Origin: Pseudovibrio ascidiaceicola
GTDB taxonomy: Bacteria; Pseudomonadota; Alphaproteobacteria; Rhizobiales; Stappiaceae
DNA: 64,000 bases
Direction of reading: 5' to 3'
Assembly: GCF_900114245.1 (NCBI RefSeq)
Contig: NZ_FOSK01000002.1
Span: 265,456 to 329,455, forward strand
Both the position numbers and the translations under genes were made by a program. Every line of letters starts with the position of its first letter. Within the stretch, counting starts at the first letter, position 1. Positions 20,245-29,828 of this stretch are shown here, one piece after another. A model generated the notes under the pieces. The model was not told where the DNA came from. It was given only the letters and a program-made list of their open reading frames with translations, and did not search any database.

Positions 20245-21318
20245 TTATTTCCGTTTACGCCGTGCCGCGTCAGATATCATCCGGAAGCGATCAGCCTTCC
20301 GTTTTTCTTCTTCCGCATCAAAATCATCGTCGTCTTCTTCATCGTCCTCTTCCTTTTCAGAAGAGATCTTGCCTCGATCCAGCCATGCTTTAATCAGGAA
20401 GGCAAAGTAGACGCCGACCAGAGTAAGCGCGAGGCCTGCCCATGTGAAGGCATATTGCAGATGATTGTTGGAGAACGTCATACGGGTCTCACCTGCCTGA
20501 GGCAGATCGCCAGCAACGCTCACTGTCTTCAGAAGGTCAACTGTGTAGGGCGCGGTCTGATCCGGCAACAGCCCCATTGCTTCGGCCATAACCTTTGGTT
20601 CGCGCACATACCAAACATTGGTCTTCTGATTTGGCTCTGCGGAGAACATGCTCGCCACTTCAGCTCTGCGGGCAAGGCCGGTGATGGTTATTTGCCCGCG
20701 CGGCGGCGCTGAACCCAAACGTGTGCTGAACTCCTTGCGATCAATTGGAACAAAGCCGCGGTTGACCAAAACGTTCCAGCCATCATTCGTGATGAAGGGT
20801 GCGTAAACAAAATACCCCTGTCCGCCCAGTGGGCCTTTCGGTTTGGTCAGAGTATCAAAGTAGTACAGCTCTCCGATAATAAACTGGCCAGACAGCTCCA
20901 CAGGCATATAGTCGATTTCGTCACTCGACATATCGTCCCACGTTGCCGGGCCGGGCGCGGCAACAGCTGGCTCAGTCGCGCGCACTTCAGCGCGCGCAAT
21001 CAACGCCACCTTTTCATCCAGACGATTGAACTGCCACAAACTGAGATTGGCCAGAATAGCCAGTCCTACAGCAGCACACAGATGCAAAATCCAGTAGTGC
21101 TTGAGAAATGCAACTAGCCCTGGCTTTGCTGTAGCTTCCTCAGCATCGGTATCATCATGTTCCATTTGATCATCAGTCACGGTGTTATCTTTGTTTTTTC
21201 TCGTGTTGCGATGAGTGTGTGCAGAAACCGGCTCCGGTTCCTCGTGCCAGGCGACATCGTTTTTTCGCACAGGCTTTGAATCAGATGAAGCATCGCCAAT
21301 CTCCCTTTCAGCGATCAT
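20245..21318 (-). CDS. SURF1 family cytochrome oxidase biogenesis protein
   Basis: Inner-membrane assembly factor for aa3 oxidase, thought to help heme a insertion. SURF1 hallmarks are two membrane segments (about residues 75-95 and 310-330) that flank a periplasmic domain with YFVYAPF, NVLVNRGFVP and NNHLQYAFTWAGLALTLV. It is longer than most: a polar tail of about 70 residues precedes the first membrane segment, and the C terminus carries an acidic stretch (EKEEDDEEDDDDFDAEEE) followed by basic residues. The ATG at 21318 has GGAGGGG upstream and overlaps the DUF983 gene by 11 nt. Confidence 0.93.
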   Translation of the reverse strand: MIAEREIGDASSDSKPVRKNDVAWHEEPEPVSAHTHRNTRKNKDNTVTDDQMEHDDTDAEEATAKPGLVAFLKHYWILHLCAAVGLAILANLSLWQFNRLDEKVALIARAEVRATEPAVAAPGPATWDDMSSDEIDYMPVELSGQFIIGELYYFDTLTKPKGPLGGQGYFVYAPFITNDGWNVLVNRGFVPIDRKEFSTRLGSAPPRGQITITGLARRAEVASMFSAEPNQKTNVWYVREPKVMAEAMGLLPDQTAPYTVDLLKTVSVAGDLPQAGETRMTFSNNHLQYAFTWAGLALTLVGVYFAFLIKAWLDRGKISSEKEEDDEEDDDDFDAEEEKRKADRFRMISDAARRKRK

Positions 21319-21703
21319 CAAGTTTCCCCTCCGCTGCATTGTTCTTGTACTGCAATGCAATCAGCAGGCCTTTGAGTATGCGCAGAAGTATCACACTCAA
21401 CACCACAGTCACGGGTGCCCAGATAATTAAATGCAACCAGAGTGGCGGCTCGTACGCAAACTCAACAAACAGAACACCACCGACAAGAATAAACCCAAGA
21501 ATGAGAATGACAAAGACTGCAGGTCCATCACCAGAATCGGCAAAGTCATAGGCAAGACCGCATCTGGAACAGGAGACACGCAGGTTTAGAAGCCCCTGAA
21601 ACAATGGCCCTTCACCGCAACGTGGGCATTTTCCGCGCAGACCTGCGGAAAATGGGTTGGCAGGAAGGCCAAGATAGGCCTTTGTCTTCTTCCTCTCACT
21701 CAT
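21308..21703 (-). CDS. DUF983 family membrane protein
   Basis: A small protein of 131 residues with a zinc-ribbon-like N terminus (CPRCGEGPLF and CSRCGLAYDF, two CxxC pairs) and two hydrophobic helices (FVILILGFILVGGVLF and IIWAPVTVVLSVILL). DUF983 genes commonly lie beside ctaE and SURF1 in alphaproteobacteria, so a part in oxidase assembly is likely but unproven. The ATG at 21703 has GAGG 7 nt upstream and is preferred over one 45 nt earlier. The stop overlaps SURF1. Confidence 0.9.
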   Translation of the reverse strand: MSERKKTKAYLGLPANPFSAGLRGKCPRCGEGPLFQGLLNLRVSCSRCGLAYDFADSGDGPAVFVILILGFILVGGVLFVEFAYEPPLWLHLIIWAPVTVVLSVILLRILKGLLIALQYKNNAAEGKLDDR

Positions 21704-21765
21704 GTGAAGCCTCGGATACACAGGTGACTTTGAACGCTCGCAAGGCACCTAGGTCATATACATAT

Positions 21766-21790
21766 AGAAAAGGCGGCTTGCGCCGCCCTT
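21766..21790 (-). terminator. Hairpin terminator after ctaE
   Basis: GGCGGC (21772-21777) pairs with GCCGCC (21782-21787), extended by AAG/CTT with one bulge, and is followed on the minus strand by TTTTC. It sits 57 nt after the ctaE stop and before DUF983, so it probably only partly uncouples SURF1 from the oxidase genes. Confidence 0.75.
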
Positions 21791-21846
21791 ATCTTTTTTC
21801 GTTTTTCGTCTGAATTCCAGATCCACTCTTGGCTAATGCCGCGAGC

Positions 21847-22725
21847 TTAGCCGCCCCAGATGTAAACGGATGCAAACAGGAACAACCAAACCACATCCAC
21901 AAAGTGCCAGTACCAGGCAGCAGCCTCGAAGCCAAAGTGCTTGGTGGTGGAGAAGTGACCAGCCAATGCGCGGAACAAACACACAGCAAGGAAGATGGTG
22001 CCCACAATCACGTGGAAGCCATGGAAGCCTGTCGCCATGAAGAAGGTTGCGCCGTAGATGTTCTCAGAGAAGCCGAAGGCTGCATGAGAGTATTCGTAGG
22101 CCTGACAGATGGTGAAGATCACACCCAGAACCACTGTCGCAATCAGACCCCATTTCAGGCCGTCACGATCACCATGAACCAGTGCGTGGTGTGCCCAGGT
22201 TACGGTTGTACCAGACAGAAGCAGGATCAAGGTGTTCAGCAGTGGCAGGTGCCACGGGTCAAAGGTCTCAATGCCCTGTGGAGGCCAAACACCACCAGTG
22301 TGCTCAACACGGCCAAACTGTGCAGCTTCACCCGCGAACAGGGATGCATCAAAGAATGCCCAGAACCATGCTACGAAGAACATAACTTCGGACAGAATGA
22401 ACAGCAGCATGCCGTAACGCAGATGCAAGGATACAACGCGTGTATGGTGCCCTTCGCGAGATTCCTTAACGGTGTCACGCCACCACATAAACATGGTGTA
22501 AAGAACGATACCAAGACCAATTGCAAACAAGCCCCAACCGTTCAGCGTAAAGCCAACGGTTGTTTCGCCATCAGCATTGCTCAGAAATGAGAAGCTTACG
22601 CCGCCCTCACTCATGCGCATGAAAACAATCGCGCCGATTGCCATAACCAGCGCCCCAACAGACCCAACAAATGGCCATGGGCTTGGCTCGATAATGTGAT
22701 AATCGTGGTTTTTAACACCAGCCAT
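21847..22725 (-). CDS. ctaE: Cytochrome c oxidase subunit III
   Basis: Membrane subunit of aa3 oxidase with seven predicted helices, 292 residues. Family segments include [20 protein letters not shown] at the N terminus, [22 protein letters not shown] with the conserved acidic residue, [19 protein letters not shown], and [15 protein letters not shown]. The C terminus [23 protein letters not shown] is nearly invariant in the family. It lies 58 nt after ctaG in the oxidase operon. Confidence 0.98.
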   Translation of the reverse strand: MAGVKNHDYHIIEPSPWPFVGSVGALVMAIGAIVFMRMSEGGVSFSFLSNADGETTVGFTLNGWGLFAIGLGIVLYTMFMWWRDTVKESREGHHTRVVSLHLRYGMLLFILSEVMFFVAWFWAFFDASLFAGEAAQFGRVEHTGGVWPPQGIETFDPWHLPLLNTLILLLSGTTVTWAHHALVHGDRDGLKWGLIATVVLGVIFTICQAYEYSHAAFGFSENIYGATFFMATGFHGFHVIVGTIFLAVCLFRALAGHFSTTKHFGFEAAAWYWHFVDVVWLFLFASVYIWGG

Positions 22726-22783
22726 ATCTTTCTCCCCATTTCAAAAAAGGTCGCTTCTGCAAAAGGCAGATCCGTCTCGCAAC

Positions 22784-23407
22784 CTAAAGCTTGTCAGTGG
22801 CCGCGTCGCTTGGAGAAGCCACTGCAGCTGTTTCTTCCTCGCCGTCTTTCGGCAATTCAAAAAATGTGTAGGACAAGGTGATTTCCTTGATATTCTTCAG
22901 GCTCTCGTCCTTGTCCAGTTCCGGGTCGATAAAAAACACGACCGGCATATCGATCTTTTCTCCTGCCTTGAGCGGTTGCTCAGTAAAGCAGAAGCAATCA
23001 ATTTTGTTGAAGTAGCCCCCTACTTCGAAAGGCGTTACATTAAACGTAGAAGTTCCGGTAGAGACCTGCTGCGCCAAGCTTTGGGCCTCGTACATAATCT
23101 CGGTCATCTGACCCAGCTTCACGCGGACTTTCTTTTGTTTTGGTTTGAAATCCCAATCCAGACCCGGAGCGACGTTGGCGTCAAAGCTCACGATGATCTC
23201 ACGATCAAGGATCGTTTCGGATGCCTCTTCTGCACGCTGCGTGGTACCGCCATAGCCCGTCACCTGACAGAAGAGCTGATAAAGCGGGACAGCTGCAAAG
23301 GACAAACCAACCATTCCAAAAAACACGCCACCGCAAATCACAGCGACGGTTGCGTTGCTGCGGTTTACTTTGGCTTGTTCTGCTGTCTTTGGTTTTTGAT
23401 CAGTCAT
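22784..23407 (-). CDS. ctaG: Cytochrome c oxidase assembly protein CtaG (Cox11)
   Basis: Copper chaperone that delivers Cu(I) to the CuB site of subunit I. The copper-binding motif is Cys138-Phe-Cys140-Phe (IDCFCFTEQPL), and the further conserved Cys47 lies in PLYQLFCQVTGYGG. A single N-terminal membrane helix (about residues 20-42) anchors a periplasmic immunoglobulin-like domain. Length 207. The start is 9 nt after the stop of the CoxF-type small gene. Confidence 0.97.
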   Translation of the reverse strand: MTDQKPKTAEQAKVNRSNATVAVICGGVFFGMVGLSFAAVPLYQLFCQVTGYGGTTQRAEEASETILDREIIVSFDANVAPGLDWDFKPKQKKVRVKLGQMTEIMYEAQSLAQQVSTGTSTFNVTPFEVGGYFNKIDCFCFTEQPLKAGEKIDMPVVFFIDPELDKDESLKNIKEITLSYTFFELPKDGEEETAAVASPSDAATDKL

Positions 23408-23416
23408 TTGCGTCTC

Positions 23417-23572
23417 TTACAGTGGACGATCCATGATGCCCGGACCGAGCTTCACGATGGTGATCACATAAAACATGGCAACGAGAACGCCGAGTGTGAC
23501 CGCAAGAGCCACTGAACGTCCGCGGCGGGTCTTGATTTGCTCTTCAGAAAGAACTGCTTTTTGCTTGCTCAT
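23417..23572 (-). CDS. CoxF-type small membrane protein of the oxidase operon
   Basis: A 51-residue protein starting MSKQKAVLSEEQIKTRRG, with one membrane helix (SVALAVTLGVLVAMFYVITIV) and ending MDRPL. It fills the gap between ctaB and ctaG, exactly where alphaproteobacteria encode the small CoxF protein, and lies 23 nt after ctaB and 9 nt before ctaG. The position supports a role in oxidase assembly or as a minor subunit. It is short enough to be missed by automatic calling. Confidence 0.85.
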   Translation of the reverse strand: MSKQKAVLSEEQIKTRRGRSVALAVTLGVLVAMFYVITIVKLGPGIMDRPL

Positions 23573-23595
23573 TTTCTTCTCTTTCCAGTTATGCG

Positions 23596-24528
23596 TTAGA
23601 CCAGACCAATCATGTTCTCAGCGAGCAACCCAGCAAAAATCAGCATGAGATAGAACAGGGAGAACTTGAATAGAGACATTGCTGTTTTCTTGGCTGCATC
23701 GCCCTCGCGCACTCTCCAAACACGGATTGCGTAACCGAGGAATACCAAGCCAAGCACGGCAGAACCAACACCATAAAACACCGAGGCGAAGCCAAGGAAG
23801 TATGGTGCCATGCCAACTGGCAGCAACAACAAAGAATACAAAACGATTTGATGACGGGTCGCTGTTTCGCCTGCGACGACCGGCAACATTGGGACGCCTG
23901 CAGCCTGGTAGTCGCCGTTTTTAACCAGCGCCAAAGCCCAGAAGTGTGGAGGTGTCCAAGTGAAGGTGATCATGAACAGTGCAATGCTTACGAGAGTAAC
24001 GTCACCTGTTACTGCGGCCCAACCGACCATTGGTGGCAGCGCGCCAGCTGCACCACCGATAACGATGTTTTGCGGTGTGCTGCGTTTGAGCCACATTGTG
24101 TAGATGACGACGTAAAAGAAGATCGTGAATGCCAACAGGCCTGCAGCGACCCAGTTGGCTACCAAACCGAGAGTCAGAACAGAGCCAAAGGACAGCACCA
24201 TGCCAAAAGCAAAGGCTTCCTGACGCGTGATTTTGCCTGCCGGGATCGGGCGCTTTTTAGTGCGGGACATAACAGCATCAATGTCTGCATCCCACCACAT
24301 GTTCAGCGCACCGGATGCACCACCACCAATGGCGATGCAAAGAATAGAAATAAAGCTAAGGATCGGGTGTTGATTGCCCGGAGCCATGACCAGACCAACA
24401 GCTGCTGTAAACACAACAAGAGACATTACCCGCGGCTTGAGCAGCGCGATGTAATCAGAAACGCTTCCACGACCACCAAGATCGGTTGCGTCCTCGTGAA
24501 GTCCTTGTGTCTGTTCCAGCATTGTCAT
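23596..24528 (-). CDS. ctaB: Protoheme IX farnesyltransferase (heme O synthase)
   Basis: Polytopic UbiA-family enzyme that farnesylates heme b to heme o, the precursor of heme a. Family signatures are [23 protein letters not shown] (diphosphate-Mg binding) and the second acidic-region loop at [17 protein letters not shown]. It has 310 residues and about nine helices. It lies in the oxidase operon between ctaD and the CoxF-type gene. Heme A synthase (CtaA) is not in the window. Confidence 0.97.
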   Translation of the reverse strand: MTMLEQTQGLHEDATDLGGRGSVSDYIALLKPRVMSLVVFTAAVGLVMAPGNQHPILSFISILCIAIGGGASGALNMWWDADIDAVMSRTKKRPIPAGKITRQEAFAFGMVLSFGSVLTLGLVANWVAAGLLAFTIFFYVVIYTMWLKRSTPQNIVIGGAAGALPPMVGWAAVTGDVTLVSIALFMITFTWTPPHFWALALVKNGDYQAAGVPMLPVVAGETATRHQIVLYSLLLLPVGMAPYFLGFASVFYGVGSAVLGLVFLGYAIRVWRVREGDAAKKTAMSLFKFSLFYLMLIFAGLLAENMIGLV

Positions 24529-24631
24529 GCCTGTACCTCTGTCGCGATATTGAAACCTGTGCCGTTTTTCAGCGTTCTAGACTTCATCCCCGGAACATTG
24601 GAGCACTTCCGGGCTTGTGCTTTACTTAGAA

Positions 24632-24655
24632 CCGAGGGCGCTGACACGCCCCCGG
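24632..24655 (-). other. Intercistronic hairpin between ctaD and ctaB
   Basis: On the minus-strand RNA a 9-bp stem with one G-U pair (24647-24655 with 24632-24640) and a 6-nt loop lies just after ctaD. No proper T run follows. It may stabilise ctaD mRNA or cause partial termination, giving more subunit I than assembly factors. Confidence 0.45.
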
Positions 24656-24669
24656 CAATTTCGGTGCAG

Positions 24670-26262
24670 TTACTTGATCTTTGGAAGGATCTCGAACTGG
24701 TGGAATGGAGGAGGTGAAGACAGGGTCCATTCCAGAGTGGTTGCGCCTTTGCCCCATGGGTTATCGCCAGCCACACGCTTTTTGAGGAATGCGTCAAGGA
24801 CACACCACAAGAAGATGAGCACTGCAAAACCAGTGAGGTAGGAACCGTAGGAGGAAACCATGTTCCAGCCAGCGTATGCGTCCGGATAGTCGGCATAACG
24901 GCGTGGCATACCAGCAAGACCAAGGAAGTGCTGCGGGAAGAACACGAGGTTCACACCGATGAACATGAGCGTGAAGTGCAGGTTGCCGAGGAACTCGGAA
25001 TACATGTAACCGGAGATCTTAGGAAACCAGTAGTACCAGGCTGCAAAGATCGCGAACACAGCACCCAGAGACAGAACGTAGTGGAAGTGAGCCACAACGT
25101 AGTAGGTGTCATGCAGCGCGCGGTCGAGACCTGCGTTTGCCAACTGAACGCCGGTTACACCACCAACGGTGAACAGGAACACAAAGCCAATCGCCCAGAT
25201 CATTGGCGTGCGGAACTCGATGGAACCGCCCCACATAGTCGCAATCCATGAGAAGATCTTGATGCCGGTTGGCACTGCAATCACCATAGTCGCGAACAGG
25301 AAGTACGCCTGAGTGTCTGCGGACAGACCAACGGTGAACATGTGGTGCGCCCAAACGACAAACCCAACAACACCAATCGCAACCATCGCGTAAGCCATGC
25401 CGATGTAACCGAATACTGGCTTGTGCGAGAAGGTGGAGATGATGTGGGAGATGATGCCGAATGCAGGCAAGATCAGAATGTACACTTCAGGGTGACCGAA
25501 GAACCAGAACAAGTGCTGGAACAGAATTGGGTCACCGCCACCAGCAGCTTCAAAGAAGGTGGTGCCGAAGTTACGGTCTGTCAGCAGCATGGTGATCGCG
25601 CCAGCCAGAACAGGCAGAGAGATCAACAGAAGGAAGACTGTTACCAGCACGGACCACACGAACAGCGGCATCTTGTGCATGGTCATGCCAGGTGCGCGCA
25701 TGTTGAAGATAGTGGTGATGAAGTTGATGGCACCCAGAATAGAAGATGCACCGGCAACGTGAAGCGCCAGAATTGCAAAGTCCATTGCAGGACCAGGCTG
25801 ACCGGAAGTGGACAGCGGAGGATAGATGGTCCAGCCACCGCCAACACCGTTTGCACCCGGAGGACCTGGCACAAAGAGTGACAGGAGCAGCAGGATGAAT
25901 GCTGGTGGCAGAAGCCAGAATGAGATGTTGTTCATGCGTGGGAACGCCATATCAGGCGCACCGATCATGATCGGAACAAAATAGTTCGCAAAGCCACCGA
26001 TAAGCGCTGGCATAACCATGAAGAAGATCATGATCAGCGCGTGCGCTGTGGTGAACACGTTGAACAGATGTGGGTCGGAGAAGTACTGCATCCCCGGTTC
26101 TTGCAGTTCCATACGCATTGCGATGGACAGAAGACCGCCGATGATGCCAGCCATGATCGCGAAGATCAGGTAAAGGATACCGATATCCTTGTGGTTGGTG
26201 GAGTAGACCCACCGCACCCATCCAGTTGGATGGTCATGTGCATGCGTTTCAGACGCAGACAT
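24670..26262 (-). CDS. ctaD: Cytochrome c oxidase subunit I
   Basis: Catalytic subunit of aa3 oxidase carrying heme a and the heme a3-CuB centre. Twelve helices; the active-site segment [19 protein letters not shown] contains the His-Tyr crosslink pair and the conserved Glu, followed by [12 protein letters not shown] (K-channel lysine), VWAHHMFT (CuB histidines) and [16 protein letters not shown] (heme histidines). The ATG at 26262 has GAGGGAG upstream and starts the usual [10 protein letters not shown]; an in-frame start 69 nt earlier has no match. Length 530. Confidence 0.98.
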   Translation of the reverse strand: MSASETHAHDHPTGWVRWVYSTNHKDIGILYLIFAIMAGIIGGLLSIAMRMELQEPGMQYFSDPHLFNVFTTAHALIMIFFMVMPALIGGFANYFVPIMIGAPDMAFPRMNNISFWLLPPAFILLLLSLFVPGPPGANGVGGGWTIYPPLSTSGQPGPAMDFAILALHVAGASSILGAINFITTIFNMRAPGMTMHKMPLFVWSVLVTVFLLLISLPVLAGAITMLLTDRNFGTTFFEAAGGGDPILFQHLFWFFGHPEVYILILPAFGIISHIISTFSHKPVFGYIGMAYAMVAIGVVGFVVWAHHMFTVGLSADTQAYFLFATMVIAVPTGIKIFSWIATMWGGSIEFRTPMIWAIGFVFLFTVGGVTGVQLANAGLDRALHDTYYVVAHFHYVLSLGAVFAIFAAWYYWFPKISGYMYSEFLGNLHFTLMFIGVNLVFFPQHFLGLAGMPRRYADYPDAYAGWNMVSSYGSYLTGFAVLIFLWCVLDAFLKKRVAGDNPWGKGATTLEWTLSSPPPFHQFEILPKIK

Positions 26263-26344
26263 AGTTGTGCTCCCTCGTAAAGTTCTTGCTCGTATGCGCA
26301 GCAGCCCTTGACGCGCGCATACTCGGCTCAATCAGTGGTCCCGA

Positions 26345-27268
26345 TTAACGGGACGCAACCTTCACGTCGGTGGCTGCTGTGGCAGCAACCTTCTTCTCAT
26401 CAGCAATCAGTTTTGCGAGAAGTGTGTTTGCTTCGTCGACGTCGGACTTCGCAGCTTCGGCCCAGGCCTGATACTGCTCTTTGGTCACGACTTGCACGGC
26501 GATTGGCATGAACGCATGGTCTTTACCGCAAAGCTCTGAACACTGGCCGTAGAACATGCCGGTGTTATCAGCACGGAACCAGGTTTCGTTGAGGCGGTAT
26601 GGAACAGCGTCGATCTTGATGCCGAATGCAGGAACAGCAAATGAGTGGATCACGTCTGCTGCCGTTACCTGAACACGCACTGTGGTGTCGACTGGAACAA
26701 CAATGTTGTAGTCCGTCGCAAGAAGGCGAGGAAGCTCAGCGTTTGTCAGGCCTTTTTCAGCCATGATGTCTGCACGCTCATCGTCCTGAATCATCAAGGC
26801 GTCGAATGAGACATCTTCCATGCCTTCATCCGCGTACTCATAACCCCAATACCACTGGTAACCAGTTGCCTTGATGGTCATTTCGTATTCAGGAATATCA
26901 AGCTGTTTGAAGAGCAAACGGAAAGACGGAACTGAGATCATCACCAGAATGAGGATTGGAACAACCGTCCAAACAACCTCGATCATAGTGTTATGTGAAG
27001 TGCGAGATGGCGTTGGGTTCGCCTTCTTGCGGAACCTGATGATCACAACGAGCAGCAGTAGTGCTACGAAAACCGTCACGCCGGCCATGATGATCAGGGT
27101 AAAATCGTTAAACCAGCGAATGTCTTCCATCACTGTCGTCGCCGCAGGCTGCATGCCCATCTGCCACGGCGTTGGCTGTGCTGCATTGGCTGCACCGGCC
27201 ATAAAACCCGTCAATCCGATTGCCATAGTTGCGGCAATGGTCGCCAGGTGATGCTTCAAGAGCTTCAT
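26345..27268 (-). CDS. ctaC: Cytochrome c oxidase subunit II
   Basis: Membrane-anchored subunit with the binuclear CuA centre that accepts electrons from cytochrome c. CuA ligands lie in VIHSFAVPAFGIK and YGQCSELCGKDHAFMP. A signal peptide (ending AANAA) precedes two transmembrane helices, and GYQWYWGYEY is the conserved aromatic docking region. The C-terminal tail beyond the CuA domain is Lys/Ala-rich. ATG at 27268 chosen over a GTG 3 nt earlier. First gene of the oxidase operon; 82 nt before ctaD. Confidence 0.98.
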   Translation of the reverse strand: MKLLKHHLATIAATMAIGLTGFMAGAANAAQPTPWQMGMQPAATTVMEDIRWFNDFTLIIMAGVTVFVALLLLVVIIRFRKKANPTPSRTSHNTMIEVVWTVVPILILVMISVPSFRLLFKQLDIPEYEMTIKATGYQWYWGYEYADEGMEDVSFDALMIQDDERADIMAEKGLTNAELPRLLATDYNIVVPVDTTVRVQVTAADVIHSFAVPAFGIKIDAVPYRLNETWFRADNTGMFYGQCSELCGKDHAFMPIAVQVVTKEQYQAWAEAAKSDVDEANTLLAKLIADEKKVAATAATDVKVASR

Positions 27269-27816
27269 CACGTCTTGCGCTCCCTGTCCCTCTTAATGCC
27301 GCCGAAACGGCAATCCTCTTCTTGTCCACACATGTGGGGTGCCCACTTTGGCCCGTCCGACCAGTCCTCACACCTGCGTGAATGTCTGCGACATAATAAC
27401 CCAATAAGGGTTTCTACGCGATTCCCCTAAGGTTATAGCGACTATAAGTCGCAGTATCATTTGACTTGAATCAATGAGTTGGACAAAAAACATAAGAAAT
27501 CCGCAGATGCAATTGGATTTTGAATGATCTCCGCTGTTTTCACCTAGTTACTTTTCCCTATATAGATAATCGATCATTTCTATCCATGCGTCCAAATTCA
27601 CTCACTAAATCGTCACTTTATCGGCAAAAAGGACCGTTACCTCGGCGTGAACAATGTGAGTCGGATCCCTCCTTCCTCGTCAGTTAAGTGGACAGCCAAT
27701 AATGCCAGTTTGCGCTTTGACGTCAGGAGCGGTATTCCAATATTTTAGGGAAACACCCCACGCTGGCTGGCTGGGGAGACAGACACTGCACAGCCGGTGA
27801 ACTGGAGGAAGGTTTT
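27269..27816. other. Divergent intergenic region between ctaC and the IalB gene
   Basis: This 548-nt stretch has no credible gene. It carries the promoters of the oxidase operon (minus) and of the IalB gene (plus), and an FNR-like dyad at 27461-27474. The half nearest IalB is AT-rich (around 27530-27570) with no further motif that I can name. Confidence 0.7.
27461..27474. promoter_or_regulatory. FNR/FixK-like binding site upstream of ctaC
   Basis: TTGACTTGAATCAA matches the FNR/Anr/FixK consensus TTGAT-N4-ATCAA at 9 of 10 defined positions. It lies 193 nt upstream of ctaC and 343 nt upstream of the IalB gene. Oxygen-dependent control of aa3 oxidase by an FnrL-type protein would be consistent with this. 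The match is seen; binding is inferred. Confidence 0.55.
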
Positions 27817-28344
27817 TTGAAGCAGTTTTTACGCACGCTGACTTTAACAGTTGCGATGACAGTGGCGGGCGCCGCAGGATTTTCCGGAGCAGGTCATGCC
27901 CAACAAGCGCTCGGCGAACTCAAAGGTGAGTTTGGTGATTGGCAGCAGCGTTGTGCCAAATCCCCGGGATCCAACGTTGAGCAGTGCGCTCTCATTCAAA
28001 GTGTGACAGATTCTGCACGTGATACTGTAGGCCTGACAGCGATTATTCTTAAGACGGCTGACCAACAAGCGACCGTTTTGCGCATTCTCGCTCCACTTGG
28101 CGTTTTGCTGCCGATGCAGCTTGGTCTGAACGTAGATGGTAAAGATGTGGGTCGGATGCCATTCATCCGCTGTTTGCCTGCGCCAAGCGGCTGTGTTTCT
28201 GAAGCGATGCTGGAGAAGGACCTGATCGACAAACTCACAACTGGTCAGACTGCAACCTTCATTATCTTTGAAACACCAGAAGAAGGTATCGGTATTCCGA
28301 TTTCCCTGACTGGTCTGAAAGAAGCAATCGCGGCCCTGCCTTAA
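27817..28344 (+). CDS. Invasion-associated locus B (IalB) family protein
   Basis: A secreted protein of 175 residues of the IalB family, first described in Bartonella but widespread in free-living alphaproteobacteria, with unclear biochemical function. A signal peptide ends at AGHA-QQ. Family features are the early FGDWQQRCAKSP and the cysteine set CAKSP, QCALIQS, IRCLPAPSGC that forms disulfides. Translation starts at TTG, supported by an excellent GGAGGAAGG ribosome-binding site 5 nt upstream; no ATG is available nearby in frame. A terminator follows. Confidence 0.88.
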   Translation: MKQFLRTLTLTVAMTVAGAAGFSGAGHAQQALGELKGEFGDWQQRCAKSPGSNVEQCALIQSVTDSARDTVGLTAIILKTADQQATVLRILAPLGVLLPMQLGLNVDGKDVGRMPFIRCLPAPSGCVSEAMLEKDLIDKLTTGQTATFIIFETPEEGIGIPISLTGLKEAIAALP

Positions 28345-28373
28345 GCATGAGTGCTTCTCTTTGAATATGATCT

Positions 28374-28414
28374 AAAAGCCGGGATGATGAAAATCGCCTC
28401 GGCTTTTGTCTTTT
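28374..28414 (+). terminator. Terminator after the IalB gene
   Basis: AAAAGCCG (28374-28381) pairs with CGGCTTTT (28400-28407), an 8-bp stem with an 18-nt loop ending in a T run (TTTTGTCTTTT). The symmetric A and T flanks could let it act in both directions between the convergent IalB and DinB genes. Confidence 0.75.
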
Positions 28415-28448
28415 CAGTCGCGGGAAACGGTACTGCATACCTATCTAA

Positions 28449-29024
28449 TCACCCGCGATCGGGCCAAATGTCTGCCTCACAGAACTCGAGTGCGGCAAAG
28501 TCATCCTTACGGGCCTTCTGCTCCATCTCATTGCTGAGAAAGAACTCATCGAGCTGAGGTGGTGCGACTGAAGTTCCGCTCAACATGGCATGCACTTGCC
28601 CGCGATGGTGTGTCTGATGTTGGAAGAGATGCAGAAGAAGCCTGTCTGCTCGCTCACTCAAAGGCTTGTCATCTCTCAGCACATGTATTTTGGAGAGATC
28701 AGCGAGATCCATTGAACCTATGTGTGTAATTAGTTTCTGATCTGAGTTTCTTTGAGCTTCGAAAAGAGGTGGCAGTTGCTCAAAAGGGGACTCGGGATCA
28801 AATGCAGTAGTCCCGAGCGGCGTTCCTTCCAGAGCGCTGACATAGAACCAATCCACAGTGACGATATGATTCAGTGTCATAAGGATTGAAGGGAAAAAGC
28901 TTGTCCGCTGTGCAGTTAGCTCGTCGTCAGAGAGCTTCATGCAACTGGAAAGTAGTCTATAATTTGCCCAGGCATTGTTTTTAGCCTGCGCTTGAAAATA
29001 CTGAAGCACTTCAATTTCCGTCAT
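28449..29024 (-). CDS. DinB family protein (metal-binding four-helix bundle)
   Basis: DinB/YfiT-like protein of 191 residues, a family of putative thiol-dependent S-transferases or hydrolases with a metal site. The three-histidine site is visible as His53 (LNHIVTVDWF) and the HxxxH pair His136 and His140 (FQHQTHHRGQVH). The opening QYFQAQAKNNAWANYRLL is typical. The ATG at 29024 is chosen; the frame extends to a TTG 33 nt earlier with no support. Substrate unknown. It converges with the IalB gene. Confidence 0.87.
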   Translation of the reverse strand: MTEIEVLQYFQAQAKNNAWANYRLLSSCMKLSDDELTAQRTSFFPSILMTLNHIVTVDWFYVSALEGTPLGTTAFDPESPFEQLPPLFEAQRNSDQKLITHIGSMDLADLSKIHVLRDDKPLSERADRLLLHLFQHQTHHRGQVHAMLSGTSVAPPQLDEFFLSNEMEQKARKDDFAALEFCEADIWPDRG

Positions 29025-29210
29025 GTATAAGTTTGAGATCAGGCTCTGCCACTTCAAAGAGAGCTCTTGGTTTTCCTAAAAACAAACACGCATAGCAAAG
29101 GGTTTTTGCACCTTAAACTCTGTGCGCTGTTTTCTATGACAGCACATTCTGTTTGATTGCGGCAGCATCTGCCTTCTGATGCAAACAGATCGGACCTTTG
29201 CAGGTGATCC

Positions 29211-29828
29211 GTGCCCATAGCAATGCATGTCTATATTGCGTTTGTTGCCACAACATTGATTATCATGTCTGTGCCTGACGCCAGCAAAATGTTGATCCTT
29301 TCCAGATCCGCATCTGGAGGAACGTTTGCAGGTCTCTTTACACTCATCGGCGTCAAAGCAGCGGAAGCCATTCAGGTAGTGTTGGTCTCTTTTGGTCTTT
29401 CCTGGCTCATTGTCAGCTATCCTTATGTCTTTGAGGCCGTGACTGTTTTAGGGGCGGCTTATCTGATTTACCTCGGCCTTCGAAGATGGAGAGCTGCAAG
29501 CCGCAGGATTGCCGAACCCAGCAGTCAGGGCTCAGACTTTCTCACGGGTTTCATGATCAGCATTGCCAATCCGAAAACTCTCATTTTTCTAGCAGCTCTT
29601 TTCCCTCATTTCCTCAACCACGCGCATCCGGTAGATGCCCAGTTTGTCGTTCTCGGTACAACATTTCTATTAATTGCGACCTGTCTGGACCTGCCACTTG
29701 TACTTGGCGGCGGATTGGTTGAACGGTTGTTCCGATCTCCACGAGTAGAAGACGTATTGAAGCGCTTCAACAGTGGTGTCCTGCTCACTGCCGGAGTTTT
29801 CCTTATGGGATTATTGGTTTTTAGATGA
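29211..29828 (+). CDS. LysE family translocator
   Basis: An exporter of the LysE/RhtB superfamily with about six helices, 205 residues, in the inner membrane. The superfamily signature near helix 1 (normally PGPN) is altered here to VPDASKMLILSRSASGG. FLTGFMISIANPKTLIFLAALFPHF matches the conserved middle segment. Start is a GTG with AGGTGA 5 nt upstream; an ATG four codons later is the alternative. The substrate, likely an amino acid, cannot be read from sequence. A second LysE gene follows on the same strand. Confidence 0.88.
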   Translation: MPIAMHVYIAFVATTLIIMSVPDASKMLILSRSASGGTFAGLFTLIGVKAAEAIQVVLVSFGLSWLIVSYPYVFEAVTVLGAAYLIYLGLRRWRAASRRIAEPSSQGSDFLTGFMISIANPKTLIFLAALFPHFLNHAHPVDAQFVVLGTTFLLIATCLDLPLVLGGGLVERLFRSPRVEDVLKRFNSGVLLTAGVFLMGLLVFR

